A DNA stretch of 64,000 nt from Pacificoceanicola sp049341065. Lineage in GTDB: Bacteria > Pseudomonadota > Alphaproteobacteria > Rhodobacterales > Rhodobacteraceae. Made by a program: the position numbers and the translations under genes. The stretch covers positions 124,001-188,000 of the forward strand of contig NZ_JBMPIX010000007.1 of assembly GCF_049341065.1 (NCBI RefSeq), written 5' to 3'. Of this stretch, positions 8,511-17,178 are shown one piece after another. Under the pieces are notes generated by a model, which had not been told where the DNA came from, searched no databases, and worked only from the letters and a program-made list of their open reading frames with translations. Each line of letters opens with the position of its first letter. Position 1 is the first letter of the stretch.

Positions 8511-8545
8511 GGTATACATTTGTGACCTGCTATATAAGCGATACC
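8511..8545. promoter_or_regulatory. Candidate HxlR operator in the divergent promoter
   Basis: GGTATAC at 8511-8517 and CGATACC at 8539-8545 form an interrupted inverted repeat between the nitroreductase and HxlR starts. HxlR proteins bind as dimers to such half-sites in the intergenic region of their target. The assignment rests on position and symmetry only. Confidence 0.35.
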
Positions 8546-8601
8546 GAAAGGCCGACAAGAAGGCACATTTCTGAGCCCCGGTTACACAAAGGGAACCACC
8601 C

Positions 8602-8979
8602 ATGAAGGACCAAGCGAAATGCCCCGATTGCAAGCGCATCAACGAAGTGTTGTCGCGCGTCGGGGACCGATGGAGCGTTTTGGTTGTGATCTCACTCGCG
8701 CAGTATGGCGTGATGCGCTTTAACGAACTCAAGCGCCACCTGGGGATTTCCCAGCGCATGCTGAGCCTGACCCTGCGCGAACTCGAGCGCGACGGTTTGG
8801 TCAACCGCACCTATCACCCCACCATTCCGCCCAAGGTGGAATACGAACTGACGCCTTTGGGCGAATCCTTCAAGGAACCAGTCAAGGCCATAGGGCTTTG
8901 GGCATTGGATAATCTGCCCCTGATCGACGAGGCGCGGTTGCGATTTGACGAAGACAAGGAATTGCAGGACAGCGCCTGA
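8602..8979 (+). CDS. HxlR-family transcriptional regulator
   Basis: This 125-residue winged-helix protein contains the family signature: CPDCKRINEVLSRVGDRW near the N-terminus (cysteines that can sense thiol or quinone stress), RFNELKRHLGISQRMLS as the recognition helix region, and LVNRTYHPTIPPKVEYELT as the wing. It lies head to head with the nitroreductase gene, 118 bases apart, and probably represses or activates it in response to reactive small molecules. Length is normal. The inducer is not known. Confidence 0.9.
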   Translation: MKDQAKCPDCKRINEVLSRVGDRWSVLVVISLAQYGVMRFNELKRHLGISQRMLSLTLRELERDGLVNRTYHPTIPPKVEYELTPLGESFKEPVKAIGLWALDNLPLIDEARLRFDEDKELQDSA

Positions 8980-8987
8980 GTCTGGCG

Positions 8988-9404
8988 CTACTTGCGGCGC
9001 AGGCGGATCACCACGTCGACGCTGGCGATTTCCGCGCCCTCCGGGGCATCGGGGATGCGGATGATCTGAAGCTGCTCGGCGGGTGCATCCGTCAGGCGGC
9101 CATCGTCTTCCCAATAGAAATGCGGGTGATCGTGGGTGTTGGTGTCGAAATAGCTTTTCGAGCCGTCCACCGTGACCTCTTGCATGAGGCCCGCATCACA
9201 AAACGCCTTGAGCGTGTTGTAAACCGTGGCGAGCGACACGCTTTCACCAGCATCGCGGGCTGAGTCAAACAGACCCTCGGCGGTGACATGGCGATCCTGC
9301 CCATCGCCCACCAGCAAAGCCGCCAAAGCGACACGCTGGCGCGTCGGGCGCAGCTCGGACTTGCCCAGCCATTCCTGTCCGCGTTCAACTGCCTTGTGAT
9401 GCAT
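8988..9404 (-). CDS. irr: Iron response regulator Irr (Fur family)
   Basis: This 138-residue Fur-superfamily repressor of alphaproteobacterial iron control acts when haem is scarce. LRPTRQRVALAALL is the winged helix, SLATVYNTLKAF is the recognition helix, and THDHPHFYWEDDGRL carries the histidine-rich site typical of Irr. The haem-regulatory GCxxH motif of Bradyrhizobium Irr is absent, as in many family members. It is divergent from fabA, the standard order in Rhodobacterales. The start at 9404 was chosen because MHHKAVERGQEWLG begins the conserved N-terminus; the longer frame is not supported. Confidence 0.9.
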   Translation of the reverse strand: MHHKAVERGQEWLGKSELRPTRQRVALAALLVGDGQDRHVTAEGLFDSARDAGESVSLATVYNTLKAFCDAGLMQEVTVDGSKSYFDTNTHDHPHFYWEDDGRLTDAPAEQLQIIRIPDAPEGAEIASVDVVIRLRRK

Positions 9405-9580
9405 CACGGGTCCTGTCCTCCTCGACGTGTTGTATATATAGAGCCTCTTTCGGCAGAAATTCAAACGGATTTGCCCGGATTTCATGCTATTCGCGGGGCA
9501 AAGCCTGCTCTTGCAAGCCGTCGGGACGCGATGATAGAGGGGGCGAATCCAAGACCAAACCATATGGGAGCGCGCCGAAC

Positions 9581-10090
9581 ATGGCCGAATATCCGACCAG
9601 CTTCAGCAAGGAAGATCTTCTGAAATGCGCCGCGGGCGAACTTTTCGGCCCTGGCAACGCGCAGCTTCCGGCGCCGCCCATGCTGATGATGGACCGGATC
9701 ACCGACGTTTCGGCTGATGGCGGGGCCCATGGCAAGGGCCACATCGTCGCGGAATTCGATATCACGCCGGACCTTTGGTTCTTTGAATGTCACTTTCCCG
9801 GCAACCCGATCATGCCCGGCTGTCTTGGTCTTGACGGTCTTTGGCAGCTGACCGGTTTCAACCTTGGCTGGCGCGGCTGGCAAGGGCGCGGGTATGCGCT
9901 TGGTGTCGGCGAAGTGAAGCTGACCGGCATGGTGCGCCCGGACCGCAAGATGCTGACCTACAAGATCGATTTCACCAAGGCGATCCAAACCCGCCGCCTG
10001 ACCATGGGCGTTGCCGACGGTATCGTCGAGGCCGATGGCGAAGTGATCTATCAGGTCAAGGACATGAAAGTCGCCCTGTCCGAAAGCTGA
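9581..10090 (+). CDS. fabA: 3-hydroxyacyl-ACP dehydratase/isomerase FabA
   Basis: This 169-residue hot-dog enzyme dehydrates 3-hydroxydecanoyl-ACP and isomerises the product to cis-3-decenoyl-ACP, starting anaerobic-type unsaturated fatty acid synthesis. ECHFPGNPIMPGCLGLDGLW holds the catalytic His and Asp. Its partner FabB is encoded downstream at 11699, but not directly adjacent. The upstream neighbour irr is divergent, and the transcript probably ends at the strong hairpin at 10118. Confidence 0.97.
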   Translation: MAEYPTSFSKEDLLKCAAGELFGPGNAQLPAPPMLMMDRITDVSADGGAHGKGHIVAEFDITPDLWFFECHFPGNPIMPGCLGLDGLWQLTGFNLGWRGWQGRGYALGVGEVKLTGMVRPDRKMLTYKIDFTKAIQTRRLTMGVADGIVEADGEVIYQVKDMKVALSES

Positions 10091-10117
10091 CAAGGGGCGT
10101 GAGCACGACATCAAGGT

Positions 10118-10146
10118 AAAGGGCGCGCCTGCAAAGCGCGCCCTTT
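10118..10146. terminator. Bidirectional terminator after fabA
   Basis: This perfect 11-bp stem (AAAGGGCGCGC at 10118-10128, complement at 10136-10146) has A-rich and T-rich ends, so it can terminate both fabA and, on the other strand, the small minus-strand gene at 10232. Confidence 0.85.
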
Positions 10147-10231
10147 AATAATTTGGCGATCTGCGTCTGTCAGCAGCCTGGCGCCATAGTCGGAATTGCC
10201 GGTCTGGCATCGCAGGCTGCGCGTCCAGACG

Positions 10232-10483
10232 CTACAGCAAAAAGTCGAAACCGTCTGTCAAGTCAGGCGGTACGTTGTCCTCCCAACTGTCGACGCTTGG
10301 GGTGTTGTGCGCGGCCGCCGTCTGGACAGCCTGAACCGCGCGTTCAAGGTGATCAAACGCAGCAAAACGCGCAATTTCGTTTTCCAGATGCATCATCGCG
10401 GCACGTTCAGCTTTGTCGTTCGCGATGCTGTCGCCGTTGTCGTTTGCGAAGAAACGAAAACCAATACGAAGATCCTCAGGCAT
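10232..10483 (-). CDS. Small hypothetical protein
   Basis: This 83-residue acidic, helical protein has no recognised domain. It starts MPEDLRIGFRFFANDNGD and ends in an acidic tail, DLTDGFDFLL. The ATG at 10483 is preceded by AAGAGGA at a good distance, and this decided the start over an in-frame ATG at 10531. The gene lies on the strand opposite to fabA and fabB, after the sulfotransferase in the same direction, and is bounded by the fabA terminator. Confidence 0.6.
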   Translation of the reverse strand: MPEDLRIGFRFFANDNGDSIANDKAERAAMMHLENEIARFAAFDHLERAVQAVQTAAAHNTPSVDSWEDNVPPDLTDGFDFLL

Positions 10484-10639
10484 ATCCAAATCCTCTTGAA
10501 AATCGCCCCGGTGCCGGGGCTGGAAAATCAACTCGAAAAACTGTTTTGAAACTTAATAACTACAAGCACTACACTAATCTTCGGACCGGATTTTCATAGT
10601 CAGGTATTCCTGACAGTGGCTTTCACGCAGAGCCAAAAC

Positions 10640-11530
10640 TCAGGGGTCGCCCTGCCAATCAGCGGGGACCAAATCGCCGAAACGCGCCCGACAGAAATCG
10701 TATTGCGGCGCCAACATCTGCGCGAGAGCCGTCCGGGCGTCCTCGGGCAAAGGCTGTTTCACGGTGGTCTGATTGCGCTTCTTGTCAAAGTCCGCCGGCC
10801 CCGGCTCGACCCCACAAAAATCGCAAAGCTTGCCAAGCGAGGCGTCGGAAAAAAGGTCTTCGTAAAACATATACAGGACATCGGCAGCGGCAAAGCTGGC
10901 ATCCAGCGCCGTCACGGTCGCGCGGTAATCACCGCGGGCGCGAATGCCGGGAGACTGGATCGCCTCGGGCCATTTCGCCAGCGCGTCATTCTCGGGGTTC
11001 ATCTGCTGCAAGTGGCGCAGTTGCGACCACAAGCGCGCAACCGGATCACGCATCACGAACAGCAGTTTCAGCTGGACGGCCTGCGCTGCGCAAAACGCCT
11101 TGATGTAGTCGAACGCCTCTTGGCCCATTGCCGAATAGGCCGGGGTGATGTCACAGAACACCCGGGTCCGGGCGCTGCACAGACGGGCAAAATGGCCGAA
11201 ATAGGCGTTGTCATCATAGATCATCTGCACCCGTTCGACACTCGCCTGAAAAGCCGGGCGTTGTTTCAGCGCGTCAGCCATGTCCTCCGCCTGGGCCATA
11301 TGAAACCGCAACCGGGCAAGCGAAAACGCCTCCATGTCGCCCAGCGCGTTTTGCGGGAATTTCGCGTTGAAAAAATGCAATTCCTTGAGCGGAGAAACCG
11401 CGACCTCTGGCAGCCCGCCCAGATAGCCGTGCAGCCAGCTTGTCGCGCATTTGGTGGCGCCAACGCAGATCAAAAGCGTCTTGCCGTCCAGTTCGTCAAA
11501 GCGCCGGAGCGCGTGTGGGTCAGCGGGCAT
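10640..11530 (-). CDS. Sulfotransferase family protein
   Basis: This 296-residue protein has LLICVGATKCATSWLHGYL near residue 17, the 5'-phosphosulfate loop that binds PAPS, and LKLLFVMRDPVARLWSQLRH near residue 140, the 3'-phosphate motif. The substrate is unknown; glycans, lipids or amino-sugars are all possible. The start at 11530 has AGGAG upstream and follows the stop of the leader frame. It sits on the minus strand between fabA and fabB, which are normally adjacent in this group, so it looks like an insertion into that locus. There is no signal peptide, which suggests a cytoplasmic enzyme. Confidence 0.8.
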   Translation of the reverse strand: MPADPHALRRFDELDGKTLLICVGATKCATSWLHGYLGGLPEVAVSPLKELHFFNAKFPQNALGDMEAFSLARLRFHMAQAEDMADALKQRPAFQASVERVQMIYDDNAYFGHFARLCSARTRVFCDITPAYSAMGQEAFDYIKAFCAAQAVQLKLLFVMRDPVARLWSQLRHLQQMNPENDALAKWPEAIQSPGIRARGDYRATVTALDASFAAADVLYMFYEDLFSDASLGKLCDFCGVEPGPADFDKKRNQTTVKQPLPEDARTALAQMLAPQYDFCRARFGDLVPADWQGDP

Positions 11531-11698
11531 CTTGCGGCTCCTGAGCGGACGCGGGCTTGGATCAGGCTGCCACAGTTGCGCTGCGTGCTCAATGACCACG
11601 GACGGGCGGGTTTGCTGCCGCAAGGCGCATGACCTACCGCCTTGCACCTACTGCCTTGCATGCCCTACACAGACGTAAGCAAACCGTAAGGAGGCCGC

Positions 11699-12928
11699 AT
11701 GCGCCGCGTCGTTGTCACAGGTCTGGGGGTTGTCTCCTCCATCGGGAACAATGCCGAAGAGGTTCTGGCCTCTCTCAAGGCTGGTAAATCTGGGATCACC
11801 GCCAATGAGGCGATGAAAGAGCATGGGTTCCGCAGTCAGATTGCGGGCGACATCAAGTTGGATGTCTCTGAACATATCGACAAGCGGACCCTGCGCTTCA
11901 TGGGTCCGGGTGCCGCCTATGCCTATATCGCCATGGGTCAGGCGATTGCCGATTCCGGGCTTGAGGAAAAGGACATCGTGAACCCGCGCACCGGTCTGGT
12001 CGCCGGGTCCGGCGGCCCGTCCACCAGCGCCATGTTGGTCGCGCATCAGGCAGTTCTGAAGAACGGGTCCACCAAGCGGATCGGGCCATTCGCGGTGCCG
12101 AAATGCATGTGCTCGACCGTCTCGGCGAACCTTGCCACGGCGTACCAGATCAAGGGCATCAACTATTCGATTACCTCGGCTTGCTCGACCTCTCTGCATT
12201 GCATCGGCAACGCGGCAGAACAGATCATGATGGGCAAGCAGGACGTGATGTTCGCGGGCGGCGGCGAGGAACTGGATTGGACCCTGTCCTGCCTGTTCGA
12301 CGCCATGGGCGCGATGTCCTCCAAGTATAACGACACCCCGGATAAGGCCTCCCGCGCATTTGACGCGGACCGCGACGGGTTTGTCATCGGCGGCGGCGGC
12401 GGCATCCTGGTGCTTGAAGAACTGGAGCACGCCAAGGCCCGTGGCGCCAAGATTTACGCCGAAGTCACCGGCTATGGCGCCACATCGGACGGCGCCGACA
12501 TGGTGGCCCCCTCCGGCGAAGGCGGCGAGCGCGCGATGCGGGTGGCGCTTAGCACCCTGCCCGAAGGCCGCAAGGTCAGCTATATCAACGCGCACGGCAC
12601 CTCGACCCCGGTCGGCGACGTGGGCGAGATCGAGGCGGTGCGCCGCGTCTTTGGCGATGGATCTACCCCGCCGGTCAGTTCGACCAAATCCATGACGGGG
12701 CATTCCCAAGGCGCGACGGGTGCGCAAGAGGCGATCTACTGCCTGTTGGCGCTGGAGCATGATTTCATCATCCCGTCGATCAATGTCGAAACGCTGGACC
12801 CGGCGCTGAAACCAGCGGAAATCGCCACGACACGTGTGGACAATGCGGGCCTCGACTCTGTGATGACCAACAGTTTCGGGTTCGGCGGCACCAATGGCTC
12901 GATGATCCTGTCGAGATTCCGCGACTAA
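11699..12928 (+). CDS. fabB: Beta-ketoacyl-ACP synthase I
   Basis: This 409-residue thiolase-fold condensing enzyme elongates the cis-3-decenoyl product of FabA. SITSACSTSLHCIG near residue 160 holds the nucleophilic cysteine, and NAHGTSTPVGD and STKSMTGHSQGATGAQE hold the two catalytic histidines. NSFGFGGTNGSM near the C-terminus is also diagnostic. The ribosome binding site AAGGAGG is strong. It is separated from fabA by two minus-strand genes, so it needs its own promoter in 11531-11698. Confidence 0.97.
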   Translation: MRRVVVTGLGVVSSIGNNAEEVLASLKAGKSGITANEAMKEHGFRSQIAGDIKLDVSEHIDKRTLRFMGPGAAYAYIAMGQAIADSGLEEKDIVNPRTGLVAGSGGPSTSAMLVAHQAVLKNGSTKRIGPFAVPKCMCSTVSANLATAYQIKGINYSITSACSTSLHCIGNAAEQIMMGKQDVMFAGGGEELDWTLSCLFDAMGAMSSKYNDTPDKASRAFDADRDGFVIGGGGGILVLEELEHAKARGAKIYAEVTGYGATSDGADMVAPSGEGGERAMRVALSTLPEGRKVSYINAHGTSTPVGDVGEIEAVRRVFGDGSTPPVSSTKSMTGHSQGATGAQEAIYCLLALEHDFIIPSINVETLDPALKPAEIATTRVDNAGLDSVMTNSFGFGGTNGSMILSRFRD

Positions 12929-12948
12929 ACTGCGGATCCAATATCGAG

Positions 12949-12971
12949 GGAGCGCCGGATATCGGCGCTCC
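12949..12971. terminator. Hairpin between fabB and the GNAT gene
   Basis: An 8-bp inverted repeat, GGAGCGCC (12949-12956) with GGCGCTCC (12964-12971), lies between the convergent stops of fabB and the GNAT gene. There is no T-run, so termination is inferred from its position. Confidence 0.45.
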
Positions 12972-12982
12972 TGATCGCAGGT

Positions 12983-13528
12983 TCACGCAGGTTCATCGCC
13001 CTCAAGCTCCATCACAAAGTAATGCAGATGTGGGCGCAGCATCGGCTGATCGCGATAAGTCGTTGTCTCAATCGGTCCGGGCACCTCGGTAAAACCAAGC
13101 TTGGGATACAGCGCACGCATTTCTACATTCGGCGTCAGTGTATCCGCGACAAGGCGTTTCAACCCCATTTGCCGCGCCACCTGCATCCGCCGTTCGATCA
13201 TCCGCCGACCCGTGCCCGTTCCCCGTGCCGCTTCGGTGACGAACACCCGCTTCAATTCGCCCGTGTCCTGATCCAGCCGTTTGAGCATGCCGCAGCCGAC
13301 AATGTCGCCATCCGCCGCCTGCGCAATCACAAGGGCCCCGTCTGGCGGCAGGTAGTCGGTCGCATGTTCCCAGAATTCCGCCATCGCGCTTTTCGGTGCG
13401 GCCGGATCAATGTCGAACCCCATGTCCCTCATCCGCTTTACGATCAGATCGTAATATTGTGTCAGAACAGCATTCAAACCTTCGCGGGGTGGCAAGCTTT
13501 CGCAAACCACTATCTCGATGGCGGGCAT
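12983..13528 (-). CDS. GNAT-family N-acetyltransferase
   Basis: This 181-residue protein contains the acetyl-CoA loop in VTEAARGTGTGRRMIERRM near residue 115, preceded by the beta-4 strand ELKRVF, and ends with ALYPKLGFTEV as in small-molecule or protein acetyltransferases. The substrate is unknown. The ATG at 13528 has AAGGAG upstream. It lies on the minus strand between fabB and fabI and so interrupts the usual fabB-fabI pair. There is no signal or membrane segment. Confidence 0.85.
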   Translation of the reverse strand: MPAIEIVVCESLPPREGLNAVLTQYYDLIVKRMRDMGFDIDPAAPKSAMAEFWEHATDYLPPDGALVIAQAADGDIVGCGMLKRLDQDTGELKRVFVTEAARGTGTGRRMIERRMQVARQMGLKRLVADTLTPNVEMRALYPKLGFTEVPGPIETTTYRDQPMLRPHLHYFVMELEGDEPA

Positions 13529-13659
13529 GAGCCAAACTCCTTGTGCGCAGAACACCATCCTTGCAGTCCGCCGCAGTTCGGGCAAGCCTGCTGCCACTGG
13601 CTTCGGCTTGACCTCACGGCGCGTTCCAGTCAGGTAATGGGAAAAGCCGGAGGGGCAGG

Positions 13660-14448
13660 ATGACGATTTCACTGAACGGCAAGCGCGGGCTTGTGATGGG
13701 CGTGGCGAACGAACGCTCGATTGCATGGGGCATTGCCAAGGCCTGTGCCGAAGCCGGGGCGGAGCTGGCGTTTACCTATCAGGGCGAAGCTTTTGGCAAG
13801 CGGCTGGAGCCGCTGGCGGCCAGCGTCGGTAGCGATTTCATGGTCGACGTGGATGTGACCGACGATGCCAGCCTTGATGCGGCTTTCGAACAACTGGGAA
13901 AACGCTGGGACCGGCTGGATTTTGTCATCCATGCCATCGCCTATTCCGACAAGAACGAACTGACCGGGCGGATCCTCAATACCTCTCGCGAGAACTTCAA
14001 GAACTCGCTCGATATCTCGGCCTACAGCTTTATCGACATCGCCCGCCGCGCCCATCCCTTGATGACTAACGGCGGCACGCTGATCACCCTGACCTACATG
14101 GGCTCGACTCGTGTGACGCCGAATTACAACGTCATGGGCGTGGCCAAGGCGGCGCTGGAAAGCGCCACGCGCTATCTGGCCAACGATCTTGGCCCCGATG
14201 GCATCCGCGTCAACGCGATCAGCCCCGGCCCGATGAAAACCCTTGCCGGCGCTGCCATCGGCGGCGCGCGCAAGACCTACAAGCACACCGACATGAACGC
14301 CCCTCTGGGCAGCAACGCGACGCTGGACGCGGTGGGCGGTACGGCCGTCTGGCTGATTTCCGACGCGGGCGCTTGCACCACCGGTGAAATCGTGCGCGTG
14401 GACGGCGGCTATCACGTGCTGGGGATGCCGCAGTACGACAACCTCTAA
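13660..14448 (+). CDS. fabI: Enoyl-ACP reductase (NADH)
   Basis: This 262-residue short-chain dehydrogenase reduces enoyl-ACP in the last step of each fatty-acid elongation cycle. The FabI nucleotide loop GVANERSIAWGIA occurs near residue 15, and NYNVMGVAKAALE carries the Tyr-x6-Lys pair of FabI. SPGPMKTLA is the substrate-binding loop. It starts 131 bases upstream of the opposing GNAT start, so the two are divergent. A 12-base gap to the next lipoprotein gene suggests co-transcription. Confidence 0.96.
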   Translation: MTISLNGKRGLVMGVANERSIAWGIAKACAEAGAELAFTYQGEAFGKRLEPLAASVGSDFMVDVDVTDDASLDAAFEQLGKRWDRLDFVIHAIAYSDKNELTGRILNTSRENFKNSLDISAYSFIDIARRAHPLMTNGGTLITLTYMGSTRVTPNYNVMGVAKAALESATRYLANDLGPDGIRVNAISPGPMKTLAGAAIGGARKTYKHTDMNAPLGSNATLDAVGGTAVWLISDAGACTTGEIVRVDGGYHVLGMPQYDNL

Positions 14449-14460
14449 GGAGATCCGCGC

Positions 14461-14796
14461 ATGCTGCGTCTTGTTCTGTGCGGGCTGACGGCCCTGTCCC
14501 TTTCCGGCTGCATTGAAGCCGCTGCACCCTCCTCTGCACCGTCCGCTGACGGCATGGCGACCAAGCTGAAGCCGGGCAGCAGCGAGAATGACGCCTTTCT
14601 GACCTTCGGCCCGGAAAGCGGCTTTGAGAGGAACCCGGACAACTGGGATCAGTCCTGCCTCAGCTATGCCTACGGGCCGGGAGATGCGCCGAAATACGTG
14701 CATGCCCTGTTTGAAAACGGCGTCCTGATCCGGTCGAGTGATGGCCATGACGGGCTGTGCACCTTTGCCCAGCCCACCTCGGCCCCCGAGATCTGA
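14461..14796 (+). CDS. Small hypothetical lipoprotein
   Basis: This 111-residue protein has a lipoprotein signal: LRLVLCGLTALSLSGC, with the lipidated cysteine at residue 17. The mature part is short, begins with Ala/Ser/Pro linker sequence and has two more cysteines (near residues 65 and 100) that could form a disulfide. I do not recognise a domain, though SSENDAFLTFGPESGF looks conserved in style. It follows fabI closely and may share its transcript. Confidence 0.7.
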   Translation: MLRLVLCGLTALSLSGCIEAAAPSSAPSADGMATKLKPGSSENDAFLTFGPESGFERNPDNWDQSCLSYAYGPGDAPKYVHALFENGVLIRSSDGHDGLCTFAQPTSAPEI

Positions 14797-14838
14797 GACA
14801 GACTGGCGCCGGGCGGCGAAGCAGACTAGCCTGCGTCC

Positions 14839-15195
14839 ATGATACGCCGCCTTCGCGCTGCTTTCCGCAGACACCCCATCCTGACCAGTGGCTTTACGCT
14901 GGCTTTGCTGCTGACCCTGTTCTTTTCCGGGCGCCTTGTGGTGCATTCCTTCTATTGGGCCGACCCCACCCACCGCGATGAGCAGATCGCAGGTTGGATG
15001 ACCCCGGGCTATGTCGCTCATTCCTGGCATGTACCGCCGGAAATCATTGGAGGCGCGCTGGGTTTCACACGCGAGACTATCGTGCAGGGGCAGACGCTGG
15101 ATGAACTGGCCGAAGCGCGCGACGTCCCGTTTGACCAACTGGCGAAAGATCTGGAAGCGGCGATTCTGGAATTCCGGACCACACGGAATGACTGA
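14839..15195 (+). CDS. Small single-pass membrane protein
   Basis: This 118-residue protein has one membrane helix (about residues 14-35) after a basic N-terminus, then a soluble domain that ends EFRTTRND. The stretch GYVAHSWHVPPEIIGGALG suggests a conserved periplasmic domain of unknown function. It overlaps the DedA-family gene by eight bases, so the two are coupled and may work together in the membrane. No specific function is visible. Confidence 0.65.
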   Translation: MIRRLRAAFRRHPILTSGFTLALLLTLFFSGRLVVHSFYWADPTHRDEQIAGWMTPGYVAHSWHVPPEIIGGALGFTRETIVQGQTLDELAEARDVPFDQLAKDLEAAILEFRTTRND

Positions 15196-15841
15196 CGCGT
15201 TTCTGGCATTGGTCCCGCTATATGGCGGCTGGATTTTGATGGCCGTGACCTTTTTGTCCTGCCTAGCCCTTCCGGTTCCATCTTCTTTCATGATGCTGGC
15301 AGGCGGCGCCTTTGCCGCCTCCGGGGATCTGAACCTTCTGACCGCCACGCTGTCGGCCTTTGCCGGGGCGGTGGTCGGCGATCAGACCGGGTATCTGATC
15401 GGGAACAAGGGTGGCACGCCGCTTGTCTCGCGGTTGCAACGGCGCCCGAAAACCGCCGATACAGTGCAAAGAGCCAGCCGACTGCTTGAGCAACGCGGTG
15501 GGATTGCGGTTTTCCTGACGCGCTGGCTGCTCAGCCCGCTTGGCCCCTACGTCAACCTGATCGGCGGCGCGATGGGGCTTGGCTGGCAACGCTTTACTTT
15601 CGGCAGCGTCAGCGGAGAGGCGCTTTGGGTCAGTATCTACACTGGTCTTGGATTTGTCTTTGCCGGACAAATCGCCGAAGTCGCGCAGATTGCGTCGGAC
15701 CTTGCGGGATTGCTGGCCGCCGCGACGGTGACGATAATGCTGGGGACGTTCCTGTTTCGCCACCGGCACGACCATTCCACGAAGAACACCGCGAAGGGCA
15801 CGACTTACTCACAGCCCGAAAGCAAACCAAACAAACAATAA
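15188..15841 (+). CDS. DedA-family (VTT domain) membrane protein
   Basis: This 217-residue protein has several membrane helices and the VTT/DedA features: a re-entrant LALPVPSSFMMLAGGAFAA near residue 28, FAGAVVGDQTGYLIG near residue 60, and FLTRWLLSPLGPYVNLIGGA with the conserved arginine near residue 110. The family includes undecaprenyl-phosphate and lipid flippases that depend on the proton gradient. The start at 15188 overlaps the end of the previous gene. It lies next to envelope polysaccharide genes, in keeping with a role in lipid-carrier recycling, though this is inference. Confidence 0.82.
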   Translation: MTDAFLALVPLYGGWILMAVTFLSCLALPVPSSFMMLAGGAFAASGDLNLLTATLSAFAGAVVGDQTGYLIGNKGGTPLVSRLQRRPKTADTVQRASRLLEQRGGIAVFLTRWLLSPLGPYVNLIGGAMGLGWQRFTFGSVSGEALWVSIYTGLGFVFAGQIAEVAQIASDLAGLLAAATVTIMLGTFLFRHRHDHSTKNTAKGTTYSQPESKPNKQ

Positions 15842-15900
15842 AAATGACAGAAATTGTCTGGCGCATGCAACAGACAGCGGTTCCTGATTAAGCCGACCGC

Positions 15901-16596
15901 TTACTTGCCCGTCCCTTTCAGAACGGCGCCCGCAGTGGCACAGATGATCCTGATATCCATCCGCAAGGATACATTGCGAAGATATTCCGCGTCCATGAGC
16001 ACCCGTTCTTCATAGCTGACATCATTGCGGCCCGAGACCTGTCAAAGTCCGGTAATCCCCGGTTTCATTGACAAATAGGCAACGCGATACTGCCCATATT
16101 TGCGCATCTCTGCGCGCACCACGGGACGCGGACCAACAAAGCTCATCTCGCCTTTCAACACGTTCCAGATCTGCGGCGACTCATCAAGACTGCTGCGACG
16201 CAGGAAGTCTCCAAAGCGGGTGACGCGTGGATCATCGGTCAGCTTGTGGTCGCGGGTCCATTCGGCCGCGGCCTGCGGATTTCCCTCAAGAAATTTCGCC
16301 AGCCGCACCTCGGCGTCCGGAACCATCGTCCGAATTTTCCAGCAGCGGAAAGGCTTGCCATTATGGCCGACGCGAACGTGCCCGAAAAAACCGGGGCCAC
16401 CGTCGCGGCGCGTTGCGGCCCAAAGAAACGCAATGGCAGGCAGAAGAACCGGAAGCAAAACAACAGCGAGAACGATGTCAAATGCGCGCTTCGAGATACG
16501 CAGGTAGCCAGACCTGCCTGCCCGTCGAAACTCTTCGCGCTGGGCACCAATAGAAGGGGCCGTGTCCACACTCGTTGTAAATTCTGCCAAACTCAT
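15901..16596 (-). pseudogene. Undecaprenyl-phosphate sugar transferase, broken by an in-frame TGA
   Basis: The frame encodes an ExoY/WbaP-type initiating sugar-phosphate transferase: a basic N-terminus, a membrane helix (about residues 38-60), then FRCWKIRTMVPDA, DPRVTRFGDFLRRSSLDE and GEMSFVGPRPVVRAEM. It reaches PGITGL, and the next codon is TGA at 16042-16044, where the family has an almost invariant Trp (PGITGLWQVSGR). Beyond the TGA the same frame carries on without another stop for 46 codons (QVSGRNDVSYEERVLMDAEY and so on) to a natural TAA at 15901. A single G-to-A change of TGG explains everything. Other genes here end in TGA, so recoding is unlikely. The truncated product would lack the C-terminal part of the catalytic domain. 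Confidence 0.88.
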
Positions 16597-17178
16597 ACAC
16601 CGGGTCCTTCAAAAGCATTTGAAAGGATGAAACGCCAAATAAGCAACAACGTGAACAGATCGTGAAACTGCCCCGCCAAACATCCCGAGTTCTGATTAAT
16701 TAATGTTTTGTTAACTGTCTAGATCCTGCATCGGCAAAATGACGAGGTGCAGGGGAATTTGACCAAAATTTACTCTTTTGCATCTGCGCAACGGCAGCCA
16801 GCAAGCGGGCAGAAATTTCGCGTGACGCGGAACTCTCGAAATTCGCAAACTTCTCTAAATAAATTCATCATGTTAACAGGAAGCCCTCTGTCGCTCTCAA
16901 CGAACCCTACGCCTTCCACGTTTAGGCGTACCTTCGCCGCAGAAAACCCGGCTTAGTTGCGCTGGAGATTTACGCGCGCTTCCTCAGTTCCTGACCGCCA
17001 GCCTATTTCCGCGCGATTCTCAGTCAGGGTATTGAATCGGGAGTGTGGAGCGACCCCCCAATTTCAATACCGCAATTCCTGTTTTTTCAGAATTCATTCC
17101 CGAAAAACGCGAAGATTCAATCCCCGACAGGTGCCGCCAAAGCCATCTCATAAGAGTCAGGAAACGTCACCGTGTCGC
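16597..17178. other. AT-richer intergenic stretch, 582 bases
   Basis: The region between the broken sugar transferase and the glycosyltransferase-like gene is visibly richer in A+T than its surroundings, for example around 16690-16720 and 16770-16870. It holds the promoter of the sugar transferase and perhaps the end of the gene upstream on that strand. The short frames in it have no ribosome binding site, recognisable domain or codon bias. I see no repeat or terminator of note. Confidence 0.5.

Noticed and set aside
10153..10599. 148-codon plus-strand frame after fabA
   Set aside because: The opposite strand has a better supported gene with AAGAGGA before its start.
13669..15348. 559-codon frame opposite to fabI and the next genes
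   Set aside because: It runs antisense across four well-supported genes and matches no family.
16042..16044. TGA read as tryptophan in the sugar transferase
   Set aside because: Genes such as pyrD and aroA in this window use TGA as stop, and no recoding signal is visible.
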